Origin: Methylocystis sp. MJC1
GTDB lineage: Bacteria > Pseudomonadota > Alphaproteobacteria > Rhizobiales > Beijerinckiaceae
Assembly: GCF_026427715.1 (NCBI RefSeq)
Contig: NZ_CP107558.1
Location: 1,153,001 to 1,217,000, forward strand
Reading direction: 5' to 3'
Length of the DNA stretch: 64,000 bases
The position numbers and the translations under genes were made by a program. Below are positions 1-8,277 of the stretch, piece after piece; positions within the stretch are counted from its first letter, which is position 1, and each line of letters starts with the position of its first letter. Below the pieces are notes generated by a model. It searched no databases, had not been told where the DNA came from, and saw only the letters and a program-made list of their open reading frames with translations.

Positions 1-450
1 ACCGGGCGAATGATGGACGAGCGTCTGGGTAAGATCCATTTCTGGATCACCTTCCTCGGCGCCTATGCTGTGTTCTTCCCGATGCATTATCTCGGGCTCG
101 TTGGCGTGCCACGCCGCTTCTACGAGATGGGCGAGACCGCTTTTGTTCCGCACTCGGCCGTTGGGCTGAACATCTTCATGACGGTGATGGCGCTGATCGT
201 CGGCTTCTCGCAACTCATCTTCTTCTACAACGCCTTCAAAAGCCTCAAGCATGGCGCGCTCGCCGGCGGCAACCCCTGGCGCGCGGCGTCGCTTGAGTGG
301 CAGACGCCTGAGACCCCGCCGGGCCACGGCAACTGGGGCAAGCAACTGCCTATCGTCTATCGCTGGCCTTACGGTTACAGCATCCCTGGCGCGCCGGACG
401 ATTTCTTGCCGCAGAACGCGCCGCCGCAGAGAGGAGAACATGCGACATGA
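1..450 (+). CDS. ctaD/coxN: Cytochrome c oxidase subunit I, C-terminal part (5' truncated)
   Basis: This is the 3' end of a heme-copper oxidase subunit I, the catalytic membrane subunit that reduces oxygen at the heme a3-CuB site. The reading frame is open from base 1. The visible part starts TGRMMDERLGKIHFW, a typical subunit I stretch, followed by two membrane segments and the hydrophilic tail with SLEWQTPETPP, the usual aa3 C-terminus. The catalytic histidines lie upstream of the window. The stop overlaps the ATG of the next gene in an ATGA, so translation is probably coupled. Two subunit III genes follow, as in the alternative coxMNOP oxidase of Bradyrhizobium, hence the tentative coxN label. 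Confidence 0.93.
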   Translation, partial: TGRMMDERLGKIHFWITFLGAYAVFFPMHYLGLVGVPRRFYEMGETAFVPHSAVGLNIFMTVMALIVGFSQLIFFYNAFKSLKHGALAGGNPWRAASLEWQTPETPPGHGNWGKQLPIVYRWPYGYSIPGAPDDFLPQNAPPQRGEHAT

Positions 451-1151
451 GCGTTATGGGGCTCTTCTTCATCTGCGTTTTTTCCGTCGCGATCACCTAT
501 CTGTGGCGCGAAGGAATATTGGAAGCGTCCTGGCTGCAAGAGGGGGAAATTGCGGCTTATCGCGGGAAGGACGGCCGCCGGCCCAATGCGGCGAAAACGG
601 GCCTCGTCGTCTTCCTCGCGGTGGCTCTCTGCCTGTTCTCATTGCTCGCCGCGGCCTTCTTCATGCGGATGGGCTCTTACGATTGGCTCTCCGCGCCTCT
701 GCCGCGAATCCTTTGGTTCAACACGGTCGCGCTCATTGCCGCGAGCGGCGCTTTGCATGTCGCGAGCACGGCCGCGACGACAGGCGCTCGAGAGCGAATG
801 AGGAATGCCCTATGGGCGGGCGCCGTCGCGAGTCTGGCTTTTCTCTCCGGGCAGCTATGGGCTTGGCGAGATATGATAGCGGGCGGCTTTTATGCATCTC
901 AGAACCCCGCCAACGCTTTCTTCTTCCTGCTCACGGGCGCACACGCGCTACATCTGATGGGAGGGCTTTTCGCCCTCTTCTGGACGATCGCGCAAGCGTC
1001 GCGGAAGGAAGCGGAAAATGCCTTGGCCAAGACCGTCGAACTCTGCGCCATATACTGGCATTTCCTGCTGGCGGTCTGGCTACTGGTTTTCGCGTTGCTT
1101 GTCGGATGGGCGGACAACCTTGGGGTGGTTTGTCGTCGTCTTCTTTCGTGA
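447..1151 (+). CDS. coxO: Cytochrome c oxidase subunit III homologue (CoxO-like)
   Basis: This 234-residue membrane protein is of the heme-copper oxidase subunit III family, a non-catalytic subunit of the inner-membrane oxidase. About six membrane segments are visible, roughly at residues 2-20, 50-72, 85-106, 120-142, 150-178 and 190-212. The family signatures HALHLMGG and YWHFLLAVWLL are present near residues 170 and 200. It overlaps subunit I by 4 bases and is followed after 15 bases by a second subunit III homologue. That duplicate arrangement is known from alternative coxMNOP clusters. The assignment to CoxO rather than CoxP rests on gene order only. Confidence 0.85.
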   Translation: MSVMGLFFICVFSVAITYLWREGILEASWLQEGEIAAYRGKDGRRPNAAKTGLVVFLAVALCLFSLLAAAFFMRMGSYDWLSAPLPRILWFNTVALIAASGALHVASTAATTGARERMRNALWAGAVASLAFLSGQLWAWRDMIAGGFYASQNPANAFFFLLTGAHALHLMGGLFALFWTIAQASRKEAENALAKTVELCAIYWHFLLAVWLLVFALLVGWADNLGVVCRRLLS

Positions 1152-1166
1152 CCGAAGGATCGTCGC

Positions 1167-1892
1167 ATGACAGTCGAGTCTGTGAGTCACAAGACATCGA
1201 TCGGGGCGCAGCGCCCCCCCGGCTTGAACGGCGTCGTCGCGGACTGGGCCTCGGATCAGCGCTCTTTCAAGAGCGCCTCCTGGGGCAAGGCGATGATGTG
1301 GATTTTCCTCGTCAGCGACACGTTCATTTTCAGCTGTTTCCTCATCTCGTACATGACCGTTCGCATGTCGACGACGGTCCCCTGGCCAAATGCAAGTGAA
1401 ATCTTTGCGCTCGACATCGGTGGGAGGAAAATCCCTCTCATCTTGATCGCGATCATGACATTCGACCTGATCACAAGCTCAGGCACGATGGCGATTGCGG
1501 TCAATTGCGCCTATGCGCGGCAGCGCAAGAAGGCGGCGCTCATGATGCTGGCGACGGCATTCTTCGGCGCGACCTTCGTCGGCATGCAGGCATTCGAATG
1601 GACGACGCTTATTCGAGAAGGGGTGCGCCCTTGGGGCAATCCTTTCGGCGCTGCGCAATTTGGATCATGTTTTTTTATGATCACGGGCTTTCACGGCTTC
1701 CATGTCTCGATGGGCGTGCTCTTCCTTCTCATCATCGCCAGAGCCGTCTGGCGCGGCGACTACGATCGAGCGAAGCCTGGTTTTTTCACAGGCCGGAAGG
1801 GTCGTTATGAGATCGTAGAGATCATGGGGCTGTATTGGCACTTTGTGGACCTAGTCTGGGTATTTATTTTCGCCTTCTTCTATCTCTGGTAA
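1167..1892 (+). CDS. coxP: Cytochrome c oxidase subunit III homologue (CoxP-like)
   Basis: This is a second subunit III family protein of 241 residues with five to six membrane segments. The hallmark motifs are GFHGFHVSMG near residue 175 and YWHFVDLVWVFIF near residue 223. It differs clearly from the preceding subunit III homologue, so this is not a recent tandem duplication. It likely belongs to the same oxidase complex, because the genes are 15 bases apart upstream and the subunit IV gene starts 14 bases downstream. Its exact role in the complex cannot be read from the sequence. Confidence 0.88.
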   Translation: MTVESVSHKTSIGAQRPPGLNGVVADWASDQRSFKSASWGKAMMWIFLVSDTFIFSCFLISYMTVRMSTTVPWPNASEIFALDIGGRKIPLILIAIMTFDLITSSGTMAIAVNCAYARQRKKAALMMLATAFFGATFVGMQAFEWTTLIREGVRPWGNPFGAAQFGSCFFMITGFHGFHVSMGVLFLLIIARAVWRGDYDRAKPGFFTGRKGRYEIVEIMGLYWHFVDLVWVFIFAFFYLW

Positions 1893-1906
1893 GCGAGGGA
1901 CAGGAA

Positions 1907-2323
1907 ATGGATGCTGCCGACCACAAAATGACAGCGCTTACGCATGCTTCCCCCACTAGCACGCGTGGCGCGTCAGGCGCTGGCGTTCATGGCCAACAGC
2001 ACCCCATCGGGCTTTATCTCCTGGTTTGGGGCTTGCTGTTCATCTTGAGCGCATGCTCCTATCTGGTCGATTACTTCGACTTTCACGGCGAGCTTCGTTG
2101 GGGATTAATCATCCTTTTCATGCTGCTCAAGGCTGGGCTGATCGTCGCCGTCTTCATGCATATGGCATGGGAGCGCCTTGCGCTCGTCGCCGCCATCCTT
2201 GTTCCGCCGCTCGCAGTGCTCGTGTTCGTCGCGACAATGGCGCTCGAGGGCGACTACACGAGGTTCACGCGCTCGGCCTTTTTTGCGCCAACGGCGGTGG
2301 AGTCACACGCTGTTGAGCATTAG
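1907..2323 (+). CDS. Cytochrome c oxidase subunit IV (prokaryotic type)
   Basis: This 138-residue protein matches the prokaryotic cytochrome oxidase subunit IV pattern (COX4_pro). A polar N-terminus of about 35 residues precedes three membrane segments near residues 38-60, 68-92 and 94-115. The second helix contains LLKAGLIVAVFMHM, which is typical of the family. I placed the start at ATG 1907 because a GAGGGACAGGAA ribosome-binding stretch lies just upstream and the longer frame runs into the previous gene. It closes the oxidase operon. Its last 4 bases overlap the stop of the convergent universal stress protein gene. Confidence 0.85.
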   Translation: MDAADHKMTALTHASPTSTRGASGAGVHGQQHPIGLYLLVWGLLFILSACSYLVDYFDFHGELRWGLIILFMLLKAGLIVAVFMHMAWERLALVAAILVPPLAVLVFVATMALEGDYTRFTRSAFFAPTAVESHAVEH

Positions 2324-2742
2324 CGCAGGACAAGAACCGGACAAGCGGCGTGCCTCACAATCGCGCTGGCGTTTGAGCCGATAAGAAACCGGTCCATGCC
2401 TGGGCGGTGCGAACAAAGAACGATGAGGTCAGCTCCCCAACGTGTCGCCTCCGCCAGGACCGTCTGATACACGGGACCGAACAGGAGCACCGTAGAAATG
2501 CGTTCAGCTGGGCGCTCGATGTCGGCTGCGACCTTCGCTAATTCGCTTTCAAATCCCCGCTTGATGTTGTCGTCGAAATCTCGAGGGAGGTAATCGAGAA
2601 ACTTGATCGGCGTGAGGGATTGCACATTGGCCAGCCGAATGTCCGCGTCGAAAGCTTTGGCGAGCGTTTCTGCGTAATCGACGGCCAGTTTGGTCATCTG
2701 CGGCTCTGCAAGATCGATGGGCGCGAGGATTCTTGTGAGCAT
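2320..2742 (-). CDS. Universal stress protein (UspA family)
   Basis: This is a single-domain UspA family protein of 140 residues, a cytoplasmic nucleotide-binding stress protein. It begins MLTRILAPIDLAEP and carries the ATP-binding type loop near the C-terminus, HRPGMDRFLIGSNASAIVRH, followed by the last strand ACPVLVLR. The start was set at ATG 2742, where the conserved first beta strand begins; the longer frame adds 12 residues without family match. It is convergent with the oxidase operon and overlaps its last gene by 4 bases. Usp genes often sit beside respiratory genes in this group, but a functional link is only inference. Confidence 0.9.
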   Translation of the reverse strand: MLTRILAPIDLAEPQMTKLAVDYAETLAKAFDADIRLANVQSLTPIKFLDYLPRDFDDNIKRGFESELAKVAADIERPAERISTVLLFGPVYQTVLAEATRWGADLIVLCSHRPGMDRFLIGSNASAIVRHAACPVLVLR

Positions 2743-2854
2743 CGCTCTGTTTCCCCAATTTGCTCGCACAAACGCCAATCACATATAGGGCTCGGATGGC
2801 ACGCCGGCGCGTCGCCGCTCCCGCCGAGGGGCGTCACGATGCATAGGTAGCGCC

Positions 2855-3772
2855 TTACCTTCCGGGAAACAGTGAAAAGATCCGTTTTGATCGGTCTTGC
2901 GGATTTACAAAAACAGTCGCCGTTCGGCCGGCCACGAGGCGGATATCCGACGGCGGGCGATCGAGAGCGACCCGGACCGGAACACGCTGAGCCAATCGCA
3001 CCCAATTGAAGGTGGGGTTGACGTTGGCCAGAAGATTGGCGCCGCTACTGCGGTCGCGGTCCTCGATGCCGCTCGCGATCCCCTCGACATGGCCGAAGAT
3101 CGCCTGGCGCTCGCCCATCAGATGCACTGCGACGGGGTCGCCGACATGAATCATAGGAAGCTTCGTCTCCTCGAAATAGCCGTCCACGTGAAGGCTATCT
3201 TCATCGACGAGCGCCGCGACGCTTTTGCCTGCTGTCACATAGCTTCCCGGTCGCAGCTCGAAATTCGTCATCGCGCCATTGACGGAGGCGCGCACTTCGG
3301 CGCGCTCCAGATTGAGGCGGGCCAGATCGCGGTCGGCAACCGCCTGATCATAAGCGGCGCGCGCCTGACCGTGCTGGCCCGTCACATTTTCGAACTGTTG
3401 CTTGGAAACGGCGATGTTGTTTTTGGCGTCGAGCGTGCGATAGCGCGTGAAGTCTTGCGAAGCGACCTCGAGCGCAGCAACGCGGCCGGCAAGGGTGGCC
3501 TCGGCCTGGCGCAGCGCAAGTTCGAAACGCTTCCGGTCGATGCGGAACAGGATGTCTCCCTTTTGGACCCGTTGGTTGTCGTGCACGAGAACCTCGCTCA
3601 CGAGGCCCGACACGTCGGGGGCGACGGCGACGACCTCCGCGCGAACTCGACCATCGCGCGTCCACGGCTCCTCTTCGTAATAGGCCCACAGACGCCATCC
3701 AACGAAGACAGCCGCTAAAGTTATGACCGTCGTTACTGCGAATCCAAGAGATTTCGCCAACGCTTCCTTCAT
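2855..3772 (-). CDS. aaeA: HlyD/EmrA-type membrane fusion protein (AaeA-like)
   Basis: This is a periplasmic adaptor subunit of an efflux pump, 305 residues long. One N-terminal membrane anchor (residues 8-30) is followed by a barrel-sandwich (lipoyl-like) half at 45-80 beginning VVAVAPDVSGLVSEVLV, an alpha-hairpin around 85-145, the second lipoyl half with AEVRASVNGAMTNF near 165, and a beta-barrel domain. The family bridges an inner-membrane transporter and an outer-membrane channel. It is the last gene of an ATGA-coupled trio with DUF1656 and a FUSC transporter, the layout of aromatic carboxylic acid efflux (aaeXAB). Substrate is inferred only from that layout. The start at 3772 lies inside the preceding gene. 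Confidence 0.88.
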   Translation of the reverse strand: MKEALAKSLGFAVTTVITLAAVFVGWRLWAYYEEEPWTRDGRVRAEVVAVAPDVSGLVSEVLVHDNQRVQKGDILFRIDRKRFELALRQAEATLAGRVAALEVASQDFTRYRTLDAKNNIAVSKQQFENVTGQHGQARAAYDQAVADRDLARLNLERAEVRASVNGAMTNFELRPGSYVTAGKSVAALVDEDSLHVDGYFEETKLPMIHVGDPVAVHLMGERQAIFGHVEGIASGIEDRDRSSGANLLANVNPTFNWVRLAQRVPVRVALDRPPSDIRLVAGRTATVFVNPQDRSKRIFSLFPGR

Positions 3773-3978
3773 AGCGAGGTCCTCGAAAGAAAGTGGAGGA
3801 GGACGCCGAGCAGACAAACGAAGATGGCGACGTTGAACAGGCCGCGGTGCCAGAGAAACCGATAAATCCCCAAGGCGGTCAGCGCCAATCTCAAGAGTGA
3901 CGCGAGTATGTAGGCGAGCGGCGCGCAGACGAGAAGCCCCGGCGCATAGAGTCCGAAGAAACTGACCTCCGCATTCAT
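3769..3978 (-). CDS. aaeX: DUF1656 small membrane protein (AaeX-like)
   Basis: This 69-residue inner-membrane protein has two hydrophobic helices, residues 8-32 and 42-64, and the DUF1656 pattern with NAEVSFFGLYAPGLL at the start. Small proteins of this family accompany HlyD and FUSC genes in aromatic-acid efflux operons; their mechanistic role is not well established. The ATG at 3978 was chosen because a strong GGAGGAC ribosome-binding site lies about 5 bases upstream. It overlaps both neighbours by 4 bases (ATGA), so the three proteins are probably made in step. Confidence 0.88.
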   Translation of the reverse strand: MNAEVSFFGLYAPGLLVCAPLAYILASLLRLALTALGIYRFLWHRGLFNVAIFVCLLGVLLHFLSRTSL

Positions 3979-5972
3979 TGATGTCCTCCAAAACCTGCGA
4001 GTTGAAGCGGCGCCGCTTGTGGAAAGAGGCATCGACGCAAACCCGCGAGCGCAAGGAGCGCCGCCCGATCCGCAGCCTCGTCGGGACGCAGCGCCTGAAT
4101 GGCGCGATCGAGCGCTTCGAGCGCTCGGTTGTCGAGCGGCGCATGCCGCCGATAGTTTCGTCGCAGGCGCAACAACGCAGCGTCGAGTCGTCTGCGCGCC
4201 CTATGCGGCAGGCTCTTGCGGGTTTTGCGGGCTTCGACCATGTTCAGCCCCGCCCGCAATTGCCGCATGGCGTCCGGCATGTCTTCATCTGCCGTTTGCA
4301 CGATGGGCGCAATCGTCGACAGCCTGTCGAACATGAGTCCCAGCAGATAGGCGTCATTGCGCCGGCTTTGGATATCGGCAACCTCCGCGAGGCTGCGGTT
4401 ATTCGCCCGAACAAATTGCGCTACGCGCCATTCGGCGCCGATGACGCGCAACACCGCCGTTGTGGCTGCCGCAATCGCCATGCCCATGACCATTGCTAGA
4501 CCGGTGTTCAAGAAGGCTTTGGCGTCTACCTCATAGGCGCTCTGGAGCGCCATGGTCGTCGGCATGATGATGCCAAGGGCGATGCCGATTACGAATGTCT
4601 TCGGTTCCGCAATAAGCAGGCCGAAGGTAAGCAAAGCCGGCGCAAGCACAAGCGCAAGAGTCTCGAAACTATGAACCTTCGGGAGAATGAAGAAAACATA
4701 GACGCCGGCGACGGCGACGGCGATTGCGCTCCACACCCCGAATTTCCGGATTGAAGGCACGGGGTCGTCCTGTGTTGCGAAGAGACTGCCGGCGACGGCC
4801 GCCATCATCGCCGCGGCGGCGCCTTCCTGCCAGCTCGTGAGAATCCAGAATGTGCAGCAGAAGATGAGAGCTAGTGAGAGCGTTGCGGCTGCAATAAGCG
4901 CCCGGGCATGCTCGTCGTGGCGAACGCGCGGCGCATCTGCATCGATCGGAAAAGCGAAAGGGATGTCGACGCTCTGCGTATCGGAGGCGAGGGCGCGCGC
5001 GAGGGCGTCATTATCTGAAAAAAGCGCGACGAGGTCGCGTAGGCGAACAGCGAGGTTGAGCTCGACGAACGCCCGCCAGGACGTGATCGGGCCACGCGCT
5101 CCGGCATAGGCTTCTATCGCTTCCAACAGCGTGGCGTCCGCGCGAGGGGCTTGGGCCGCGAAGGCGCGATCGACGCGCGCGAGCAGGGGCGCCATCTCAG
5201 GCGAGGCACCGCCGAGCGTCCTGAGTTCGCTCATCAGGTCCCTGACCGCCGATATCAGTGGCAAGGTCATGAGCATGCGCGGAACAAGGCTGTGCACCAA
5301 AGGTAAAACAGCCCGATTTGCGGTGGCTTCGAAAGGCAGGTGCTCGGCAAGCGCTTCGATCTTTGTCGTGTCGGCGGCAAGCTGCAACCAATGCGCTTCT
5401 CGGGCGCCGGGATCAGTTTTGCGCAGCGAGTCGCGCCCAGCGGCGCGTGCATCGCTCAACCAAAGCGCCACGCGCTCCGCCACGACCGGCCCAACGCTAC
5501 GCGGGAAAAGAAGGCTCGAGACCAGGGCGGCGCAAAAGATTCCGACCAGGATCTCTTCGGTCCGCGCGAGGGCGAGGTCGAAGATCTCGATTGGCGCATC
5601 GACTGCCGGGAATCCGATGATCGCCGTCGTATAGCCCGCGAGCATGAAGGCATATCCGCGCGGGCTGCGATCAAGAATCGAAGCGTAAAGGCAGAGGCCT
5701 GACCAAATCGCGATCGCGAGGATGAGCACGGGCGGCGCATTCACGAGGTTCGGAACCACCGCAATGGCCATGGCCGCTCCCGCCAGGGTTCCAATCGCCC
5801 GGTAGAAGGACTTCGAGAATGTTGCGCCCGTCAGCGGCTGAGCGGTGATGTAAACCGTCGCGAGCGCCCAGTAGGGCCGCGGCAAGTCCAGCCAGAAGGC
5901 CACTGCCAGCGCAAGGACTCCGGCAAGAAACGCCTGGATTGAGAAAAGCCAATGCTCGGGGCGGGGCAGCAC
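3975..5972 (-). CDS. aaeB: FUSC-family efflux transporter (AaeB-like)
   Basis: This 665-residue inner-membrane protein of the fusaric acid resistance (FUSC) family is the transporter partner of the HlyD adaptor downstream. The family pattern is visible: a first block of about six membrane helices (residues 10-165), a soluble region of about 190 residues, a second helix block (about 355-520), and a C-terminal soluble region. FUSC proteins with HlyD and DUF1656 partners export aromatic carboxylic acids or fusaric acid. It is the first gene of the trio. The start lies 110 bases from the divergent TetR gene, with a palindromic operator candidate between them. Confidence 0.9.
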   Translation of the reverse strand: MLPRPEHWLFSIQAFLAGVLALAVAFWLDLPRPYWALATVYITAQPLTGATFSKSFYRAIGTLAGAAMAIAVVPNLVNAPPVLILAIAIWSGLCLYASILDRSPRGYAFMLAGYTTAIIGFPAVDAPIEIFDLALARTEEILVGIFCAALVSSLLFPRSVGPVVAERVALWLSDARAAGRDSLRKTDPGAREAHWLQLAADTTKIEALAEHLPFEATANRAVLPLVHSLVPRMLMTLPLISAVRDLMSELRTLGGASPEMAPLLARVDRAFAAQAPRADATLLEAIEAYAGARGPITSWRAFVELNLAVRLRDLVALFSDNDALARALASDTQSVDIPFAFPIDADAPRVRHDEHARALIAAATLSLALIFCCTFWILTSWQEGAAAAMMAAVAGSLFATQDDPVPSIRKFGVWSAIAVAVAGVYVFFILPKVHSFETLALVLAPALLTFGLLIAEPKTFVIGIALGIIMPTTMALQSAYEVDAKAFLNTGLAMVMGMAIAAATTAVLRVIGAEWRVAQFVRANNRSLAEVADIQSRRNDAYLLGLMFDRLSTIAPIVQTADEDMPDAMRQLRAGLNMVEARKTRKSLPHRARRRLDAALLRLRRNYRRHAPLDNRALEALDRAIQALRPDEAADRAALLALAGLRRCLFPQAAPLQLAGFGGHQ

Positions 5973-6037
5973 GTTGTTTCCTTCGTGAAAACGAAGTCGC
6001 TCATCGGGCCGCTTCTCCGACCCTCTTGATTTTATAA

Positions 6038-6057
6038 AAATGACCCGTTAGTCATTT
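6038..6057. promoter_or_regulatory. Probable TetR operator (perfect inverted repeat)
   Basis: AAATGAC and GTCATTT form perfect 7-base arms separated by 6 bases. The site lies in the AT-rich intergenic space between the divergent efflux trio and the TetR gene. Such placement is typical for autoregulating TetR repressors controlling a divergent pump. Binding by this TetR is inference. Confidence 0.6.
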
Positions 6058-6082
6058 CATGTCAAGAGAGGGAGCAGGCAAG

Positions 6083-6739
6083 ATGGCGGCTGGCGCTCAA
6101 CAGGGAGGCGATGCCGGAAAGACGCAGCTTCGACAGCGGGCGAGGGGCCCGAGCGTTGAGAAGACCGCGCAGACGCGGAGCGCGATCGTTTCAGCGGCGC
6201 TGGCGGAGTTTCTGGAGAGAGGCTTTGCGCGCGCGACGATGGATGCGGTCGCTAGGCGCGCGGGCGTCGCAAAGGGCACGCCTTACCGCTATTTCCCGAC
6301 GAAGGAAGCCTTGTTCGAGGGCGTGGTTCGGCAGGAGATTGCCGGAGCGGTCGTCAATGTGAACGCCGCCAACCGGGCGCCGGGCGAGAAAGTGGGAGCG
6401 TTTCTCAGACGCACGATGTCCCCCGCAATGCAGGTGGTCGAGCGTCAGGGACGCGCGGCCTTGGCGCGGCTCGTCCTGACGGAGGGTGTTCGATTTCCCG
6501 TGCTCGTCGAAATTTATCGCCGCGAGATGTTCGACCCTTTGTTGAACCAGCTTCGCAATCTCGTACGGTCAGCGCGAGCGGAGGGCGAGTTGAAATCAGA
6601 TGCGCTGGTGGACAACCCGGAATTGCTGATCGCCCCGATCTGGTACGGGATCGTGCATAACGGCTTGCTCGACAGGTCCCAGCCTCTCGATATCGGGGCG
6701 CTTTTCGAAGCCAATCTCGATCTCCTCTTTGACCGGTAG
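6083..6739 (+). CDS. TetR/AcrR family transcriptional regulator
   Basis: This is a one-domain repressor of the TetR family, 218 residues from the chosen start. The N-terminal helix-turn-helix spans about residues 30-75 with FLERGFARATMDAVARRAGV and the hallmark KGTPYRYFPTKEALF. The C-terminal ligand domain is of the AefR/TetR_C type. Upstream ATG 6059 would overlap the operator and has no ribosome-binding site. ATG 6083 is preceded by GAGAGGGAG about 9 bases away, so I prefer it. It is divergent from the FUSC efflux trio and 15 bases upstream of a TolC-like gene, so it likely controls both halves of the tripartite pump, perhaps in response to an aromatic substrate. Confidence 0.9.
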   Translation: MAAGAQQGGDAGKTQLRQRARGPSVEKTAQTRSAIVSAALAEFLERGFARATMDAVARRAGVAKGTPYRYFPTKEALFEGVVRQEIAGAVVNVNAANRAPGEKVGAFLRRTMSPAMQVVERQGRAALARLVLTEGVRFPVLVEIYRREMFDPLLNQLRNLVRSARAEGELKSDALVDNPELLIAPIWYGIVHNGLLDRSQPLDIGALFEANLDLLFDR

Positions 6740-6754
6740 GGAATAAGAAGAGCC

Positions 6755-8200
6755 GTGAAAAACAGGAGAGCAACCGCGCGCTCGGGCGGCCCGGCGAGGC
6801 GTCCTTTCCTTGTTGGCGCGGTTTTGTGCGGCTCGATATTTGCCGGCGCAATTGAGGCTCACGCGGAGAGTCTGAAATCGGCTTTGGCGCGCGCCTATAG
6901 GGAAAACCCCGATCTGAACCAGAGTCGGGCAAGCGTTCGCGTACAGGATGAAGAGGCGCCTAAAGCGCTTGCCGGCAAGCGTCCGAAAGCCAGTATCCAG
7001 GCGACGGCAGGGTGGCAGGTCGGCGCGATCAAAATCCCGGCGGGCCGTTCCGCGACAGGACAACGGCAATCTGTCGATGACGCCTTCTCGAGCTATCCTC
7101 GCGGGGCGACGCTTGCTGTTTCCCAAACCCTCTTCGATGGCGGCCGCACGGAGAGCGCCTTCAGGCAGGCGGAATCGAATGTCTTCGCCGCGCGCTCGAC
7201 ATTGCGTCTCACCGAGCAGGCCGTCCTTCAAAACGGCGCCGCCGCCTATATGAACGTCCTGCGCGACGCGGCGATCAGAAACCTGCGCAAGAATAACATT
7301 TCGGTGCTTGAGCAGCAGCTCAGAGTCACCGCCGATCGCTTTGGCGTTGGCGCGGTGACGCAGACCGATGTCGCGCAAGCGCAGGCGTCTTTGGCGCAGG
7401 CGCGGTCGCAGCTCTATGGAGCGGAGGCGCAACTTAAAACCAGCGTCGCCGCCTATCGCCAGATTATCGGCGATGAGCCACGGCGTCTCGAGCCGGGCCG
7501 CTCTGTCGAGCCTTTGCTGCCAAAGTCCCAGAACCAAGCGATCGACATAGCGCTTGCCGAACACCCGGGCGTGACGGCGGCTCTGCACCAAGTCGATGCA
7601 GCGGAGCAGGCCGTCAAGACAGCCGAAAGCGCTCTTTCCCCAACCTTGTCGGTTGGCGCTCAACTCACCAATCAGCGCGATGCGGTCTTAGGGGTGCCGG
7701 GCACGCGCCAGTTTGCCGGCGCCGTAATCGGGCAGCTCAATGTGCCGCTCTATCAAGGCGGCGCTGAATATGCGTCTATTCGTCAAGCCAAGGAGCAACT
7801 TGGGCAGGTGCGGCTGAACGCCGATCTGCAACGCGACAGCGTAAGAGCGAGCGTCGTCTCGAGCTACGGGCTTCTGGAGACGGCGAAGGCGTCTTTGACG
7901 TCATGGCGGGCGGCGGAGAAGGCGGCTGAGACGGCGCTCATTGGCGTGCGAGACGAGGCGAAGGCCGGAGCGCGTACGACGCTCGATGTCTTGAATGCTC
8001 AGCAAGCTCTCCTGAACGCGCGCGCCGCGATCGTTGTTACGCAACGAGACTTGGTTGTCGCGTCCTATGCGGTTCTCGGCTCCATCGGTCGGCTTTCAGC
8101 GGACACTCTTGATCTCGATGTAACGATTTATGATCCGAGCCTCCATTACGACCAAGTTAAAACCCAATGGTTCGGCGTCGAAACGCCTGACGGGCGGTAG
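6755..8200 (+). CDS. TolC family outer membrane efflux protein
   Basis: This is an outer-membrane channel of 481 residues starting at GTG. A signal peptide of about 40 residues ends at EAHA-ES. Two repeated outer membrane efflux protein domains follow, with typical TolC features: LKSALARAYRENPDL at the mature start, LFDGGRTESAFRQAESN near 130, and the second repeat LYQGGAEYASIRQAKEQ near 330. It lies 15 bases after the TetR gene and probably forms the outer-membrane exit for the FUSC-HlyD pump encoded divergently. A role in type I secretion cannot be excluded, but no ABC exporter is nearby. Confidence 0.93.
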   Translation: MKNRRATARSGGPARRPFLVGAVLCGSIFAGAIEAHAESLKSALARAYRENPDLNQSRASVRVQDEEAPKALAGKRPKASIQATAGWQVGAIKIPAGRSATGQRQSVDDAFSSYPRGATLAVSQTLFDGGRTESAFRQAESNVFAARSTLRLTEQAVLQNGAAAYMNVLRDAAIRNLRKNNISVLEQQLRVTADRFGVGAVTQTDVAQAQASLAQARSQLYGAEAQLKTSVAAYRQIIGDEPRRLEPGRSVEPLLPKSQNQAIDIALAEHPGVTAALHQVDAAEQAVKTAESALSPTLSVGAQLTNQRDAVLGVPGTRQFAGAVIGQLNVPLYQGGAEYASIRQAKEQLGQVRLNADLQRDSVRASVVSSYGLLETAKASLTSWRAAEKAAETALIGVRDEAKAGARTTLDVLNAQQALLNARAAIVVTQRDLVVASYAVLGSIGRLSADTLDLDVTIYDPSLHYDQVKTQWFGVETPDGR

Positions 8201-8277
8201 AATCACGTTCAGCAATCGGGACGCCCGGAGACGCCCCGAATCGGGCTTCGTCGACCGGTCTTATTGGGCGGCCGGAC

